From NCBI RefSeq assembly GCF_000002425.4, contig NC_037262.1, positions 4,128,139-4,192,138 of the forward strand: a stretch of DNA of 64,000 bases, read 5' to 3'. The stretch comes from Physcomitrium patens. Taxonomy: Eukaryota > Streptophyta > Bryopsida > Funariales > Funariaceae. The notes under the pieces were generated by a model. It was given only the letters and a program-made list of their open reading frames with translations, was not told the origin of the DNA and made no database searches. A program made the position numbers and the translations under genes. The stretch's first letter is position 1. The number at the start of each line of letters is the position of its first letter. Of this stretch, positions 43,485 to 54,390 are shown in pieces.

Positions 43485-44033
43485 TATTAAGGACATGAAT
43501 CTTGAAAAAAGATATAATTTAATATACTCTTATATCATTAAAGAGAATTAGAAAGTCACTCAAAAGGTGATGAAATATTATCTAGAATGGCTATTGCCAA
43601 AAACAAGAAGACTAGAAAGTCTTCAAACAAGACTAAGACTAGAAAGGCATTGACAAGGGTAAAGAAGGCTTCACTCTTACCTATATATATATTATCTAAT
43701 TAAGAGCTACATGGCAATGTCCTATTGGACATCCAACATTTGTTGACTTTGTTAGCCACATGTCTTATCTTACAAGGCAAGTTATCTATGTATGCGCCAC
43801 ATAATTGGCTTGTTCTATAAGCTACTACACGGAGATAACTTGTTCTACAAGCTACCATTACATGGTTAGCTTTTTGGCCAAGTTTCTAACCTACAAACAC
43901 ATCTAAAGGCAAAACCGCATCTATTAAGCTTCTAGGAAGCTTCTTTAGAAGACTTTATGAAATTATTTTATATTTACCTACTTCTACTTAATCATATAAG
44001 TAACTATTGAGGTAAATGTATATATCCATAACA
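43485..44033 (-). repeat. B3 5' LTR (549 bp)
   Basis: Minus strand TGTTATGGATATATACATTT...CCTTAATA. Flanked on the right by AATAT (44034-44038), the copy of 17432-17436. Retains the TATA box and an imperfect version of the hairpin around 43650-43680. Confidence 0.9.
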
Positions 44034-44038
44034 AATAT

Positions 44039-44780
44039 ATGATATATGAATTATTTATAATGATAAGATTTACAAATCTAACTCCTCTTATATTTCTTCT
44101 AGTTTGGTTGTTCTAATCTTTTCAATTAGAGTTTAAAGAAATGACCTTATTTAAACTTTTACAATGATATAAAGATTGATTTTCTTTAAAATTAAAATAT
44201 ATGATTCAATTCTCAATCTAACATTAACATACTTCATGTGGCTTTTTATAAATAGGACAATGTATCATGTAATTTATTTAATTTGAAGAAAACTATAACT
44301 TATTTCTTTTAAATGATAAAAAGGCTTATAAGATTGAAATTATTTTTTTTCAATAAGTGGTTGTTGTAGAAATCATAAAAAAAAGTAGATTGTATGATTT
44401 ACTTCTCTATAATTTTTCTAAAACTTAAAAAGATACTATTGATAGATTTTGAAATATTATTGAATATAAGGCTTTTATTCAAATGTATATAATTCATCTT
44501 AATAATCATTTTTTTTTGAATTTTTTTGAAATGATATTTAAAATTATTACTACTGATGAATTTATATTTGATAAAATTGTACAAACTTAAAAAAATTGAC
44601 AATCAACTTATATAATATGACATTTATGGTTATCTTTTATCTTGAAATTTTTTTATTATTAATATATATATATATATATATATAAGATGGAAAAAATTAA
44701 TTTTTTTGAAAGAATTTAAAATTATCAAGTCTATTAGGTTGAAGGTGATATCTAATAGAATTAGAAACTTAATGTCTATG
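44039..44780. other. AT-rich flank of B3, no gene seen
   Basis: Long A/T runs and a (TA)n tract near 44660-44683. Short minus-strand frames here have no recognisable content. Confidence 0.6.
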
Positions 44781-46140
44781 AAGAAGTTAAATATTCATGG
44801 ATGTAACACCTTAAAATAATTTTTAAGTAGATTGAAGAATTTGGTTTCATTGGAAGAATTGAATTTCTCAAAGTATACAAAGCTGAAGTAGTTGGCGGAA
44901 GGATTTAAAAGCTTGACATATTTGAAGAATCTAAAGAAGTGAAAATATTAGACTTTAGAATAGTTTCAAAATAGATTGGAGAATCTAATTTTATTAGAAG
45001 AATTATGATTCAAAAAGTATAGGAAGTGGAAAAAGTTCCTAGAAGGATTTGGAAGCTTGACATATTTGAAGAAGCTACACATGTAGAAATACAAGGATTT
45101 GGAAGAGTTTCTAAGTAGATTAGAGAATTTGGTTTTTTTAAAAGAATTAAATTCTTTAAAGTGTAGAAAATTGAAGAAGTTGCCAAAAGAATTTAGAAGC
45201 TTGATATGTTTGAAGAAGCTAATTATATAAGAATATGAAACTTTTAAAGAGTTTTCAAAGTAGATTGGAGAATCTAGTTTCATTGGAAGAATTAAATTTC
45301 TCAAAATATAGAAAGTTAAAGAAGTTATCAAAAGGATTTAAAAGCTTAACATGTTTGAAGAAGCTAAAGGTTTGGAAATGTGAGGCTTTAGAAGAGTTTT
45401 CAAGTTGATTAGATGATGTGGTTTTGTTTAAAATTAATTATTTAATTTAATTTAATTTAATTTAATTTAATCTTAGAAATTAAAGAAATTAGAAGGATTT
45501 AGAAGCTTGAAATAATTAATGAAGGTATTCATGTTTGAATGTTATGATTTAAAAGTCTTTCTAAATAGATTTTAGAATTTAGTTAAATAAGAAGAATGGA
45601 ATTTCTTAGGATGTACAAACTTCAAGAAGTTGTCTAAAGTATTTAGAACATTGAAACATTTAAAGAAATCAATATGTTAAATTGTATGGCTTTGAGTGAT
45701 TTCTAATTTAATTTAGACAATCTAATTATATTAGAAGAATTTTGGTTCTACTTTAACAAGATATTAAAGAAGCTTGTATAAAAGTTTAAAAGCTTAGCAA
45801 TTCTAAAGAGGCCAAATATGTGTAAATATGATAGTATGGAAAAATTACTAAGTAAATTAAAAAAGATAGTTGGATTAAAAAAATTATATATCTTTTAAAG
45901 TAATAGATATATATATATAGATATATATATATATATATATATATAGTATTTAGAATATGACATGCTTAAAGAAGCTAAATATTTGGAAATTTGAGGATTA
46001 AAAGACATTCTAAGTAGATTAAAAACTATGCTTCCATTGGATGAATTATACTTTTATAAGAGCAAGAATATTAAAAATTTGCTAAAATTGTTTAAAAATT
46101 GATGTATTAGATGAATCTAAACATGTAGAATTATAAGACT
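44781..46140 (+). pseudogene. Decayed leucine-rich repeat array (NLR-type)
   Basis: Plus-strand translation, despite stops and shifts, shows a regular alternation of NLVSLEELNFSKCRKLKKLP-like and EGFGSLTCLKKL-like units. The ~48-residue double repeat has copies starting near 44839, 44982, 45126 and 45271 (spacing 143-145 bp), then weaker copies to about 46140. Clear blocks are LVSLEELNFSKYRKLKKL, GFKSLTCLKKLKVWKCEALE and KLKKLPKEFRSLICLKKL. This is the LRR style of plant NB-LRR immune receptors (ligand sensing and self-inhibition). No intact NB-ARC or TIR is present upstream on this strand. A ruined gene end. Confidence 0.7.
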
Positions 46141-47480
46141 TTAAAGAAGTTTCTTAATTTATTAAAAAAATATTTTTTAATTTAAAAAATAATTTTTTAT
46201 ATAGTGTATCAATTATAAATTAATTTTTCAAAATTTGATTGTAGGTTTAAGATTTAAGGTTTAAGATGTAACTTCTATTAGCATAGTCAATTTAATTGAT
46301 TAGATTAATCAATAATTATAATTAATTAAATTAAGTAGAATAATATTTATTTAACTAATCAAATTTACTTATGAAGGTACCAAGTATTAAAAATTTATCA
46401 ATCAAATACAATTATTTTTGAAGTTCCAATTTTAAAGTCACTTCATCTAAATATATTAAGTTAAGTTTATTAGCACATTATTCAATATATATTTTTTTCT
46501 TAGCTTTTATTATTTAGAAAAATAAGATCTAATATTAGATAAATTAGAATTATTTTTTGAAATCTCTTATTCATATGTGATAAATAAGATATAATTTGTA
46601 TAACAATTAATCAAATTTGGAATTTTCAATAATTTTTTTAATATGTGTTTAAATATGTATTATTATTTTCAAAAATTATAATTAATTTAAAGTAGAAAAA
46701 TATCGTGGTAATTAATTGACTTTTTGCAAAATTAAAACATAATGTTATTTGACTTGTTTGACTTTTATACATTAAGTCAAAAAAATGTATTTGTTATTAA
46801 TGCAACAATTCATTTTTCAATTCTTATTCATAAAGTTATATTTTAGCACCTCAATGCTTCCATAATTTTCCAAAAATTGCTTATGGTAATCAAAATATAC
46901 AATCAAAAGTGAAAGAATTATAAATTAATGTCATATAATTTAATTCTTTTATAATAGTTTTTTAAAAAAATGGTGTTGGCAAAAAGGATTATGCTTATTT
47001 TGTAGCGAAATAAAACATATAACCTAATGTTTTGCAACAAAGAGGCAAAACTTTTAAATATATAAATATATATATATATATAAGTCTACAAAAATAATGA
47101 TAATAATAATTTTCTAAAAAATATGTGTTTGAAAAAAAATTATCCATCAAGGCAATTTAATTAGATTTTAGCACCCCATTATTTTGTAAAAGCTGCATAT
47201 TATTTTTGTTCCCTCACTTTTATCTTTTTGGGACAATCATTTTTACAACATAGAAATTGTGTAATTTATACCTTTGCCTTCTTAGATTCCAAAACCTCTA
47301 ATTTTTTTTTCTTCACAAACTCTATAGTAAATATCCAAACAATTACATATAAAAAAACATAAATGACCAATACTTGTATTCTGAAAATGTTATTCATTAA
47401 ACTCATGAAACCATTCATGTAGGAATATTTATGCACGAAGATGTTACTCATGGGATATCTTGAAGCAGGATCCCCTCGCA
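46141..47480. other. AT-rich intergenic DNA
   Basis: No gene found. Contains (TA)n near 47062-47081 and other A/T runs. The 80-codon minus-strand frame 47508-47266 is hydrophobic but matches nothing and overlaps simple sequence. Confidence 0.6.
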
Positions 47481-47802
47481 ATCTGCTTTGCTGTGCGTTC
47501 TGATTCACAGTTTACTACTTTACCCCCACACAGAACAACATAAATTTGGTAAAGAAGAATGCAGGGTTCGGAAAGAGCACAACGAACGGAGTCATGGGGA
47601 CGAAATTCCCCACAAGGTTAGGGTGCTCTCGATGGTGCTCCGGAACATACCCATGTATGTAGACACATAAAACTAGCGTTTTCGCCTGCTCAAACTTCTC
47701 CTCGTTACTCACGAGAGCGAGTGGCAAAGTGCTGGAATCCGCAAATCGGTTTTTGAATCTGTGGGTTAGCCCTGCAGTGGTGAGTGGGAGAAAGCAATCA
47801 GG

Positions 47803-50782
47803 ATGAGAGCTCAAGCATTGCAGCGATGGAGATCGGAAATGTTGCAAGCATATGGAAAGAACAGCAAGTTGGGGGCTCAGAAGACCCGCTTGTTTGTATC
47901 GTTAACAGAGAATCCAGCTCAGAAGCCTACTTTGGAGTTGTGGACATGGGGTAGGGGAGAGGCTGGTCAGCTTGGTCTGGGCAAAGAGAGCACCGAGCGG
48001 TCGCCCTCTCTGCTCATTTCTCTTCCTCAAAAAATTCGTCTCGCTCCCATGCCTGGTGTTCTTAATTCCGTCGAAATCCTAAGTTCTTCTCCTGTCAACT
48101 CTGAGATTCCAGTTAAATTAGGTCAATCTCAAAGCTTAGAGGTAGAGTCTGCGATTCGGAAAGCCACCGTAGTCAGGAGAGACAGCGGTGAGACAGACAG
48201 CACGAGCGGAGAGGCATTTGAGGAAGTTGGAATTTCTTGCGGATTATTTCATTCTTGTTTTTGGAAGAATGGAAAGCTTTGGCTATGGGGAAAAGGAGAT
48301 GGTGGGCGTTTAGGTACTGGATCCGAGGTCTCCCTGTATAGTCCTCATTTGAGCCCGTTTCCATCAAGAGTGAAGAGCGTGGCACTCGGAGGGTTGCATT
48401 CCGCGGCTGTCACTGAGGACGGATATGTTTATACATTGTGAGGGTCTCTATTCTCTTATGGTTGTAGGATAGTTTTATTGGAACCAGACCTAATGGATTC
48501 GTTGAATGATGACGTTATCATGGAACTGCAGCAGTTTGCACTTGAAAATTTACGAGGTACAACGAAACATATTTAAGAGCCACTCATATTCTTCACTAAT
48601 TTCTAGTACTGGTTAATGCAGTGGTTTTGGAGGTTTTGGTGCATTGGGCCATGGATCCTACGAGAAAGCTTTGAGTCCAAAGCTTGTGGATGGAAGCTCT
48701 GTAGGCATGAAAGATATTGTCCACATTGCGTGTGGGGGAGCTCATACCGCGGCAGTGTCTGCGTCTGGTAATATGCTGTACCTTAAACCCTTAACTAGAT
48801 GTTCTTTTAGCAGTGCTGGTGGGCGATACGCTGTTACAGGTCAAAAATTCAGAGTAGTTCTTAGATGAAATATAAACATTCACATACTGCCATCCTTGCT
48901 CTGTTTTTTCCAGTAAAGAAGGCCTCCCCTAATTCTTCTCTAAGAGTTTGTTACAAAAGGAATCACTTAACCTATCATACTAAATATAATTCTCGTCATC
49001 CTTATTGGGCATCGGATTGCCTCGTTAAGAGTGCAAAGCAATTCTATAGCGAAACTCGGAGCGGTTGATTCGTGGGGAACCAAGCGTTTCTAGCTTTTAG
49101 AAGCCTTTTTTCAGATTACTTTTATATCTCATCTGGTCGGAATTGTGAAACAAAAGTGAAGCGGTTTTATGGATTGGAATTATGAAAGCAGTGGAGACTG
49201 CTTGCTGTCTCTAGGGCATGTTTATACATGGGGCAGAGACGAAGGCGAAGGAAGGCTCGGCTACATTCCTGGCCCTGAATATGAAGATGGAACATGTGTT
49301 CCCCTGCAAGTTCGTGGAATCTCAGACCCGATTGCGGCTGTAGCTTGTGGTGGCTTCTTCACCATGGCTTTGACCCCTGGGGGTCAGCTTTGGAGCTGGG
49401 GAGGTAAACCAGTCTCACAACGTCTTCACTATGCAAGTGTCAAACATTAATCGCGAACTTCATTACGTTAGGGTTCTCGACTCCCGCAGTATCCAAACCT
49501 TCTTGGTTCTGTTTTTGTTGTCATCCTTGAATCTCTTGCCAGTCTTGTGTGAGGCACCAGGAATCAGCCTTGTGCTGTGGTGAGCAACTCAGATGAGAGG
49601 GAGGCCATTACGTAATAAAAAGCAATAAGTTCTTCATGTTTACATTGGCAGGGAACAGCAATTATGAGCTAGGGATAGGAGACCGACGACCCAGCTGGAG
49701 ACCGCGAATGGTTCCTGAAGTTGAAAATACACGACTTATTCAAGTGGCTTGTGGTGGCTATCATTCTGCGGCCATAACTGGTATGTCTTCTATCTTATTG
49801 TTACAGTGTTTCGGATTTTGAAGCCTATGTATAATTGGATCAATTGGGTGCATGTTCTGCTTGTTCTTAAAAGTTTGTAATTGTCTTGTAGTGCTTATCA
49901 TGCATAAAATACTCGATCATCCAACTGCATGTGCAGTGTTTGTGTGCGTCCTTGTTCTTGAATTTCTGAGTTAGAAGTTGTTACAATTGTTATTATGGTA
50001 CAGTGCTTTATTGGTTCTCTGTGATCTCATTTATCCGCCGGGGTTGGCAGAGGACGGAGAAGTGTTGACTTGGGGCCACGGTGGTCACGGACAGCTAGGA
50101 CATGGTGATCTAGCAAATGTTAAAGCACCAAAAGTTGTAAAAATTCTTGAAGGACAGCGAGCAGTTTCGGTAGCCTGTGGAGGAGCTTGGACAACTGCCG
50201 TTACTGGTACTCTATGATTAACCTTTGAGTTTTTGTAAGAGTGTAGAGCTTTTAATCTTGTTTCAATACTTGTCTCTTCTCACTCCATCTCTTGGCCCAC
50301 TTTACACTTCTGGTTGAAAGAACTGGAGAGCAGATCCTTAATTGTAGAAAATAAATACTTTGTCCGACACGAACGTGTTATCTGTAGGTGTGAAAAAAGT
50401 CGACGATAATGTTTACCATCTTTAATCTGGATGAATAGAACACAAGTCGTTCTACGAGCAATGAGCATACATGCTGTGTAGCAATTTGGCTTATGATAAA
50501 CTTGATGCTGGTTCCATTGTGATTCAGTCACCTTGTTAGTCGTGGCTAATTAATAGCCCTAAACCATTCCGCTTTCTTTTTATTGCAGATTCGGGGAAGT
50601 TGTACACATGGGGAAAGAACCGAGATTGCCAACTTGGTGTTTCCGGGCTTATGGATACAGAAATGCTGCCTATCCTGGTCGAGTTGGATGCGGAGCCTAA
50701 TGAATCACCAGAATCATCACGCCTTGCGATCGCAGTTGCTGCGGGAGCGCATCATGGCATGTCTCTTGTTCTACGCATTTGA
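47803..50782 (+). CDS. RCC1-repeat (seven-bladed propeller) protein, possibly RUG1-like
   Basis: Six exons: 47803-48437, 48622-48767, 49215-49403, 49652-49780, 50051-50206, 50589-50782. All introns are GT-AG and the joined frame is 482 codons. Seven RCC1 repeats are readable: LWTWGRGEAGQLGLG, LWLWGKGDGGRLGTG, the exon 2 repeat (GFGGFGALGHG), VYTWGRDEGEGRLG, LWSWG-NSNYELG, VLTWGHGGHGQLGHG, LYTWGKNRDCQLG. Most are linked by ACGG-x-H/F-T/S-x-A turns. Exon borders often fall just before a WG motif. The UVR8 motif GWRHT is absent, so it is not a UV-B receptor. The Arg-rich, acid-poor start (MRAQALQRWRSEML) looks like a mitochondrial presequence. Layout and wording resemble the plant RUG1 class, involved in mitochondrial transcript splicing, but this assignment is from memory. 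Start is the first in-frame ATG. Confidence 0.88.
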
Positions 50783-50909
50783 TACTGCAGCAATCGGGTC
50801 AAGGAATAAGTTACGCTTGTTGCGCGAACGGGTAACTTGGCCAGGTGATCATCGAACTCTGATGATCTTCTGCGACCCTGTCGGCTTGCAATTTTTTCTT
50901 TTTCTATTC

Positions 50910-50963
<54 letters not shown>

Positions 50964-51810
50964 TTTTCTTTCTTTCTTTCTTTCTTTCTTTTTTGTAATG
51001 TTATCTTGAAAAGAGTTTTTTTTGTTTGGCATTTCAAGTTGAATTTACATATTGTGATGAATTCATGGTGCATGAAGCATCATGATTTTTTTCCCTGCTA
51101 TGGCAGGATGCAGTATTTGCACGATCATAGTTTGGCTGTTGCATGATGACCAAGTATTCTGCAGCTGGTTACGACGAATAGTGTGCAACTTCTGAGCCCT
51201 TAATCGTTGTTCCCCATGTGACAGTAGGCAATAAACGGTTGGTCGAACATGAGGAAACTGCGTACATGAATCTCTATACAGGCAAGCTTTCTCAAAAAGT
51301 TCCACTTGACCAATGTGCTATTGCCATACCGTGGTCAGCAACATTGCTAACAGTTCCTTATAACACCCAGAACGGCCCTCCCGGGCAAAGGAGATGCAAG
51401 AATCGTTTTTTGGTTCTGGAGGCTGAGTTTTTTGTTTCTCTTTTATTTCCATCAAGGCTTTAAGGATTCTCGAACGTGTCAATGGATTGTTAAAGAGATT
51501 TCGTTTCAAGGCTGTGGACAGAAAAGAAACTTTTGAATGGCTTAGGAATGTAGATTCGCAGTGTGAGGGGCACCTCATGTACTATCTCTTGCGGTTTCGA
51601 ATGAATTTGAGTATCCTTTATTTCCTCTTCAAGCGGCATGCTTCCTTAGGGATTGTTTGCTATTAAATTCCATAGCAGGGTAGTTCATACTTCTCTGAGC
51701 AGATCATGCACGGTTGCTAGTTGCTATATGCGAAAGTTTGTATGTGGGTGTCTAAGTTTCGCAACTTACACTTCAAGAATGCGAGGTATGCTAACTTTCA
51801 TATACAGCAG
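50783..51810 (+). other. RCC1-gene 3' region
   Basis: Downstream of the stop, no further coding exon seen. Probably 3' UTR and flank; includes the simple repeats at 50910-50990. Local open frames on both strands have no domain content. Confidence 0.5.
50910..50990. repeat. Compound microsatellite (CA)n-(TA)n-(TTTC)n
   Basis: Uninterrupted CA run, then about 19 TA units (to 50960), then several TTTC units to 50990, in the likely 3' UTR of the RCC1 gene. Confidence 0.9.
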
Positions 51811-52761
51811 CTAAAGCTTTGGAAGTAAAACTTGATAAGTCTGTGTGTGCAAATGAAGGGCTTCTCTAGTTTTGTTTGAGTGAGAATATGTCTGGCTATT
51901 GGTTATATTTGATAGTGGAGTAACTTTGTGCATGTCACTATCAAGTATGCAAAGAAGAGAAATATTTGAAGATGCATCTTTTTTACATATATTTTTGTAT
52001 TTATTTTTCAATATTATTTAGAGATTCCTTATAAAAGAAAGTGTTGCAAAATTAAAGGGTTTTCATATTTGTGGGGCCACAATTTTTTGATTGGTTGAAA
52101 TTGAGATGTTTCATTGAGTTGGCTTTATATTTTGGAAAATTAATCTGAAAGTTTTAAGAGGAAAAAATGAGTTGGAATGCACTTTTTTTACAACATGGCA
52201 TAAATTTTGTAGTCTCTCAAAAATTTTATTGGGTCCATTTCAAGAGGTAGCGTTAAGAAAAAATTGAGAAGTTGTATCAAAAAGTACTACATATAACCAC
52301 TGGAAAATTAAAACTTAAATTTCATATGTTTGTCATAATTATTAGAATCAAGATAAAAGTTGACATTTTTAGATTTTTAAGAAAAGAATGATATGGTCCG
52401 TCTCATGGTTTCTTTTTATTGGACATATTACCAAAGGTCAAGGCTTCTAAAATAGAATTTAATTCACCAAGTCGGAGGCTTTTGTAAAACTTTTGCATTA
52501 CGGCTTTTTAAAATAAACTTCTAAAAATAAAGACCCTCTGCTATGATTAATAATACAAGAATACATTAAGGTCTTTTAAAGAATCTTTTTAAGTGCTTCA
52601 TAATTGATTTTAAATATTTAAGTTTATTAGAAGTGCATGAAACACAATTATAAATTTTAACTTTAATTTTTTTAATTATGATTTTAATGTTAAGTTCTAA
52701 ATATATTTAAAATTTTAATGGATGATGTAATGATTGTGAAGAATTTTATTACCATTTTTTA

Positions 52762-52807
<46 letters not shown>

Positions 52808-53880
52808 GTTTTAAATCACTTTTTGATATAACCAAATAAAATCCGTATTGGTGGTCTACAAAAACTATTCTGTATGAATTCTTAAATATTCAAGTATTAT
52901 AAAAAAGTGTCATCATAATGTGTTAATTTTATTATTAAAACAAATTTAGAAATAAAAAAAGTGTTTTTAATGAAACCATAATTTTCAAAGAAGATAATAT
53001 TTAATAATTTTAATTTTAACTAATTAACATCAAATAAAGCTTATTTTTAAGAATATTTAACACAGATGAAACTTTACTAAGGTTACCAAATTATAAAAAT
53101 CCAATACTGCTCCAGAATTAAGTCACATCCAGTGCATCCCATGCTTAAAAATTCAATATCTGTAGCACGCAGATGCTAAGGATTATTTATCTCTTCTCTA
53201 AAAACTCACAATCAAATTATCACTTTTGGAAACATTAAAATATTAAAATTGGGTTGAACTTTTTTGATTGAATTTTATTAGTCTCTTACATTTATTTGTT
53301 TAGAAATCTATCCTTACACATTTAATTTCGAAATTTTGATAGTCCACAATCATTCAAAAATTAAGAGTACATTTCACACTACTTATTTACATTTATGTGC
53401 TTGGTACCTGGAATGCATGAACTCTAAATTGTATTCCTTATGTAGAAAAAATATAATCTCTTCTATGTTGAAGAGTAATAGAAAATTGCTTTCTTCATCA
53501 CAATGTACTGATAAAAGTTTTAAACTTCAAAACATTAAGGTACTGGTAAATGGTCAATACCGCACCAAATAGTGGTTACAATGTATCAAATTGAAGTCAC
53601 AATTAATTCACATTTTAATTAGCAATTATAAATTGATTAGGGCTACTACAAAAAATCCCACCCCTCGAATTAATTTTCATAAATATTTTACACTCCAATT
53701 TCAACAATATTGGCACGGTGCATCAAATCATTGAAGAGTAGTTAATCACCAAATTCGATTTTAGTAAGATTCCCGTAAGACCCGATTTTAACCTGTAGGG
53801 GGTAAAATAATTTACCAGGAAAGTAAGAAATGATCTGCAGATATACCAACTCAGTAATACGGACATTTACGTCCACGCAG
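51811..53880. other. Intergenic DNA between RCC1 and MBD-1 genes
   Basis: Increasingly AT-rich, with no gene or element found. A pure (TA)n tract lies at about 52768-52803. Confidence 0.6.
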
Positions 53881-53989
53881 CTCATCGAAGTAATGAAAAA
53901 GAGCGGGAAAGGAATCGGGCGGTGTGAACGGGGTTCTGTAGAAAAACCAGGCGGAAAACAGGGCGGGGGAAGAAGCAGAAGGGCGAAGC

Positions 53990-54390
53990 TGAAGAGAAAG
54001 CATTGACGCTGAAAGAAGCGCGGTTTGCTATCGTCTCTCTCCCGGTCTCGCTCTCTCTCTTTCTCTCTCGCTCACAGGGCCTGCCTGGCCTGGGCCCCGT
54101 CGTGTGCTCTGGCTTGCTTCGCTTCGGTTCCTCCAACAATTGCACGATTCAGTGATTTCCAATTCCACAGACGAATTCCGAGCTCTCGACCAGGTGGTTA
54201 TGCTCGGGCTGCTGCTGCTTCAGCGTGTTGGAATTGCATTTTTGTCGTGAGTGTTTAGCTTTCTGGTGTGTGTGTGATGAACGCCAGAATATTTGGCTTT
54301 AACGGAGTTTTTCAGAGGATTTTGTTTAGTTCATTGTTGAAATCGCAACGGAGGCGAGGGATTAGCAGGCGGTTGGCAAGTTGAAGTGGA
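53990..54390 (+). promoter_or_regulatory. Likely 5' UTR of MBD-1 with CT-rich stretch
   Basis: CT repeats at 54033-54072 and a GC rise mark the probable promoter/leader. An upstream frame at 54025-54258 is low-complexity and may or may not be translated as a uORF. No clear TATA box. Confidence 0.4.

Larger units (their letters stand above)
17437..44033 (-). mobile_element. Chromodomain Ty3/gypsy element B3, complete outline but split by B2 and C1
   Basis: Minus strand. Both LTRs are 549 bp (17437-17985 and 43485-44033), flanked by the 5 bp target duplication AATAT at 17432-17436 and 44034-44038. Reading leftwards come gag N-terminus, [C1 insertion 28643-42499], gag C-terminus, protease, RT and RNase H, integrase N-part, [B2 insertion 19418-25765], integrase C-part and chromodomain, ORF3, PPT and LTR. 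All pieces align with B2. LTRs are clearly diverged from each other and reading frames are broken, so this copy is older than either insertion. Confidence 0.93.

Noticed and set aside
44966-45331. 121-codon Phe/Leu/Ser-rich minus-strand frame, possible membrane protein
   Set aside because: It is the antisense of the decayed LRR array; its repetitiveness comes from the 144 bp LRR period.
50583-51146. 187-codon frame overlapping the last RCC1 exon
   Set aside because: A different frame from the RCC1 exon; it runs through the (CA)(TA)(TTTC) repeat and has no domain.
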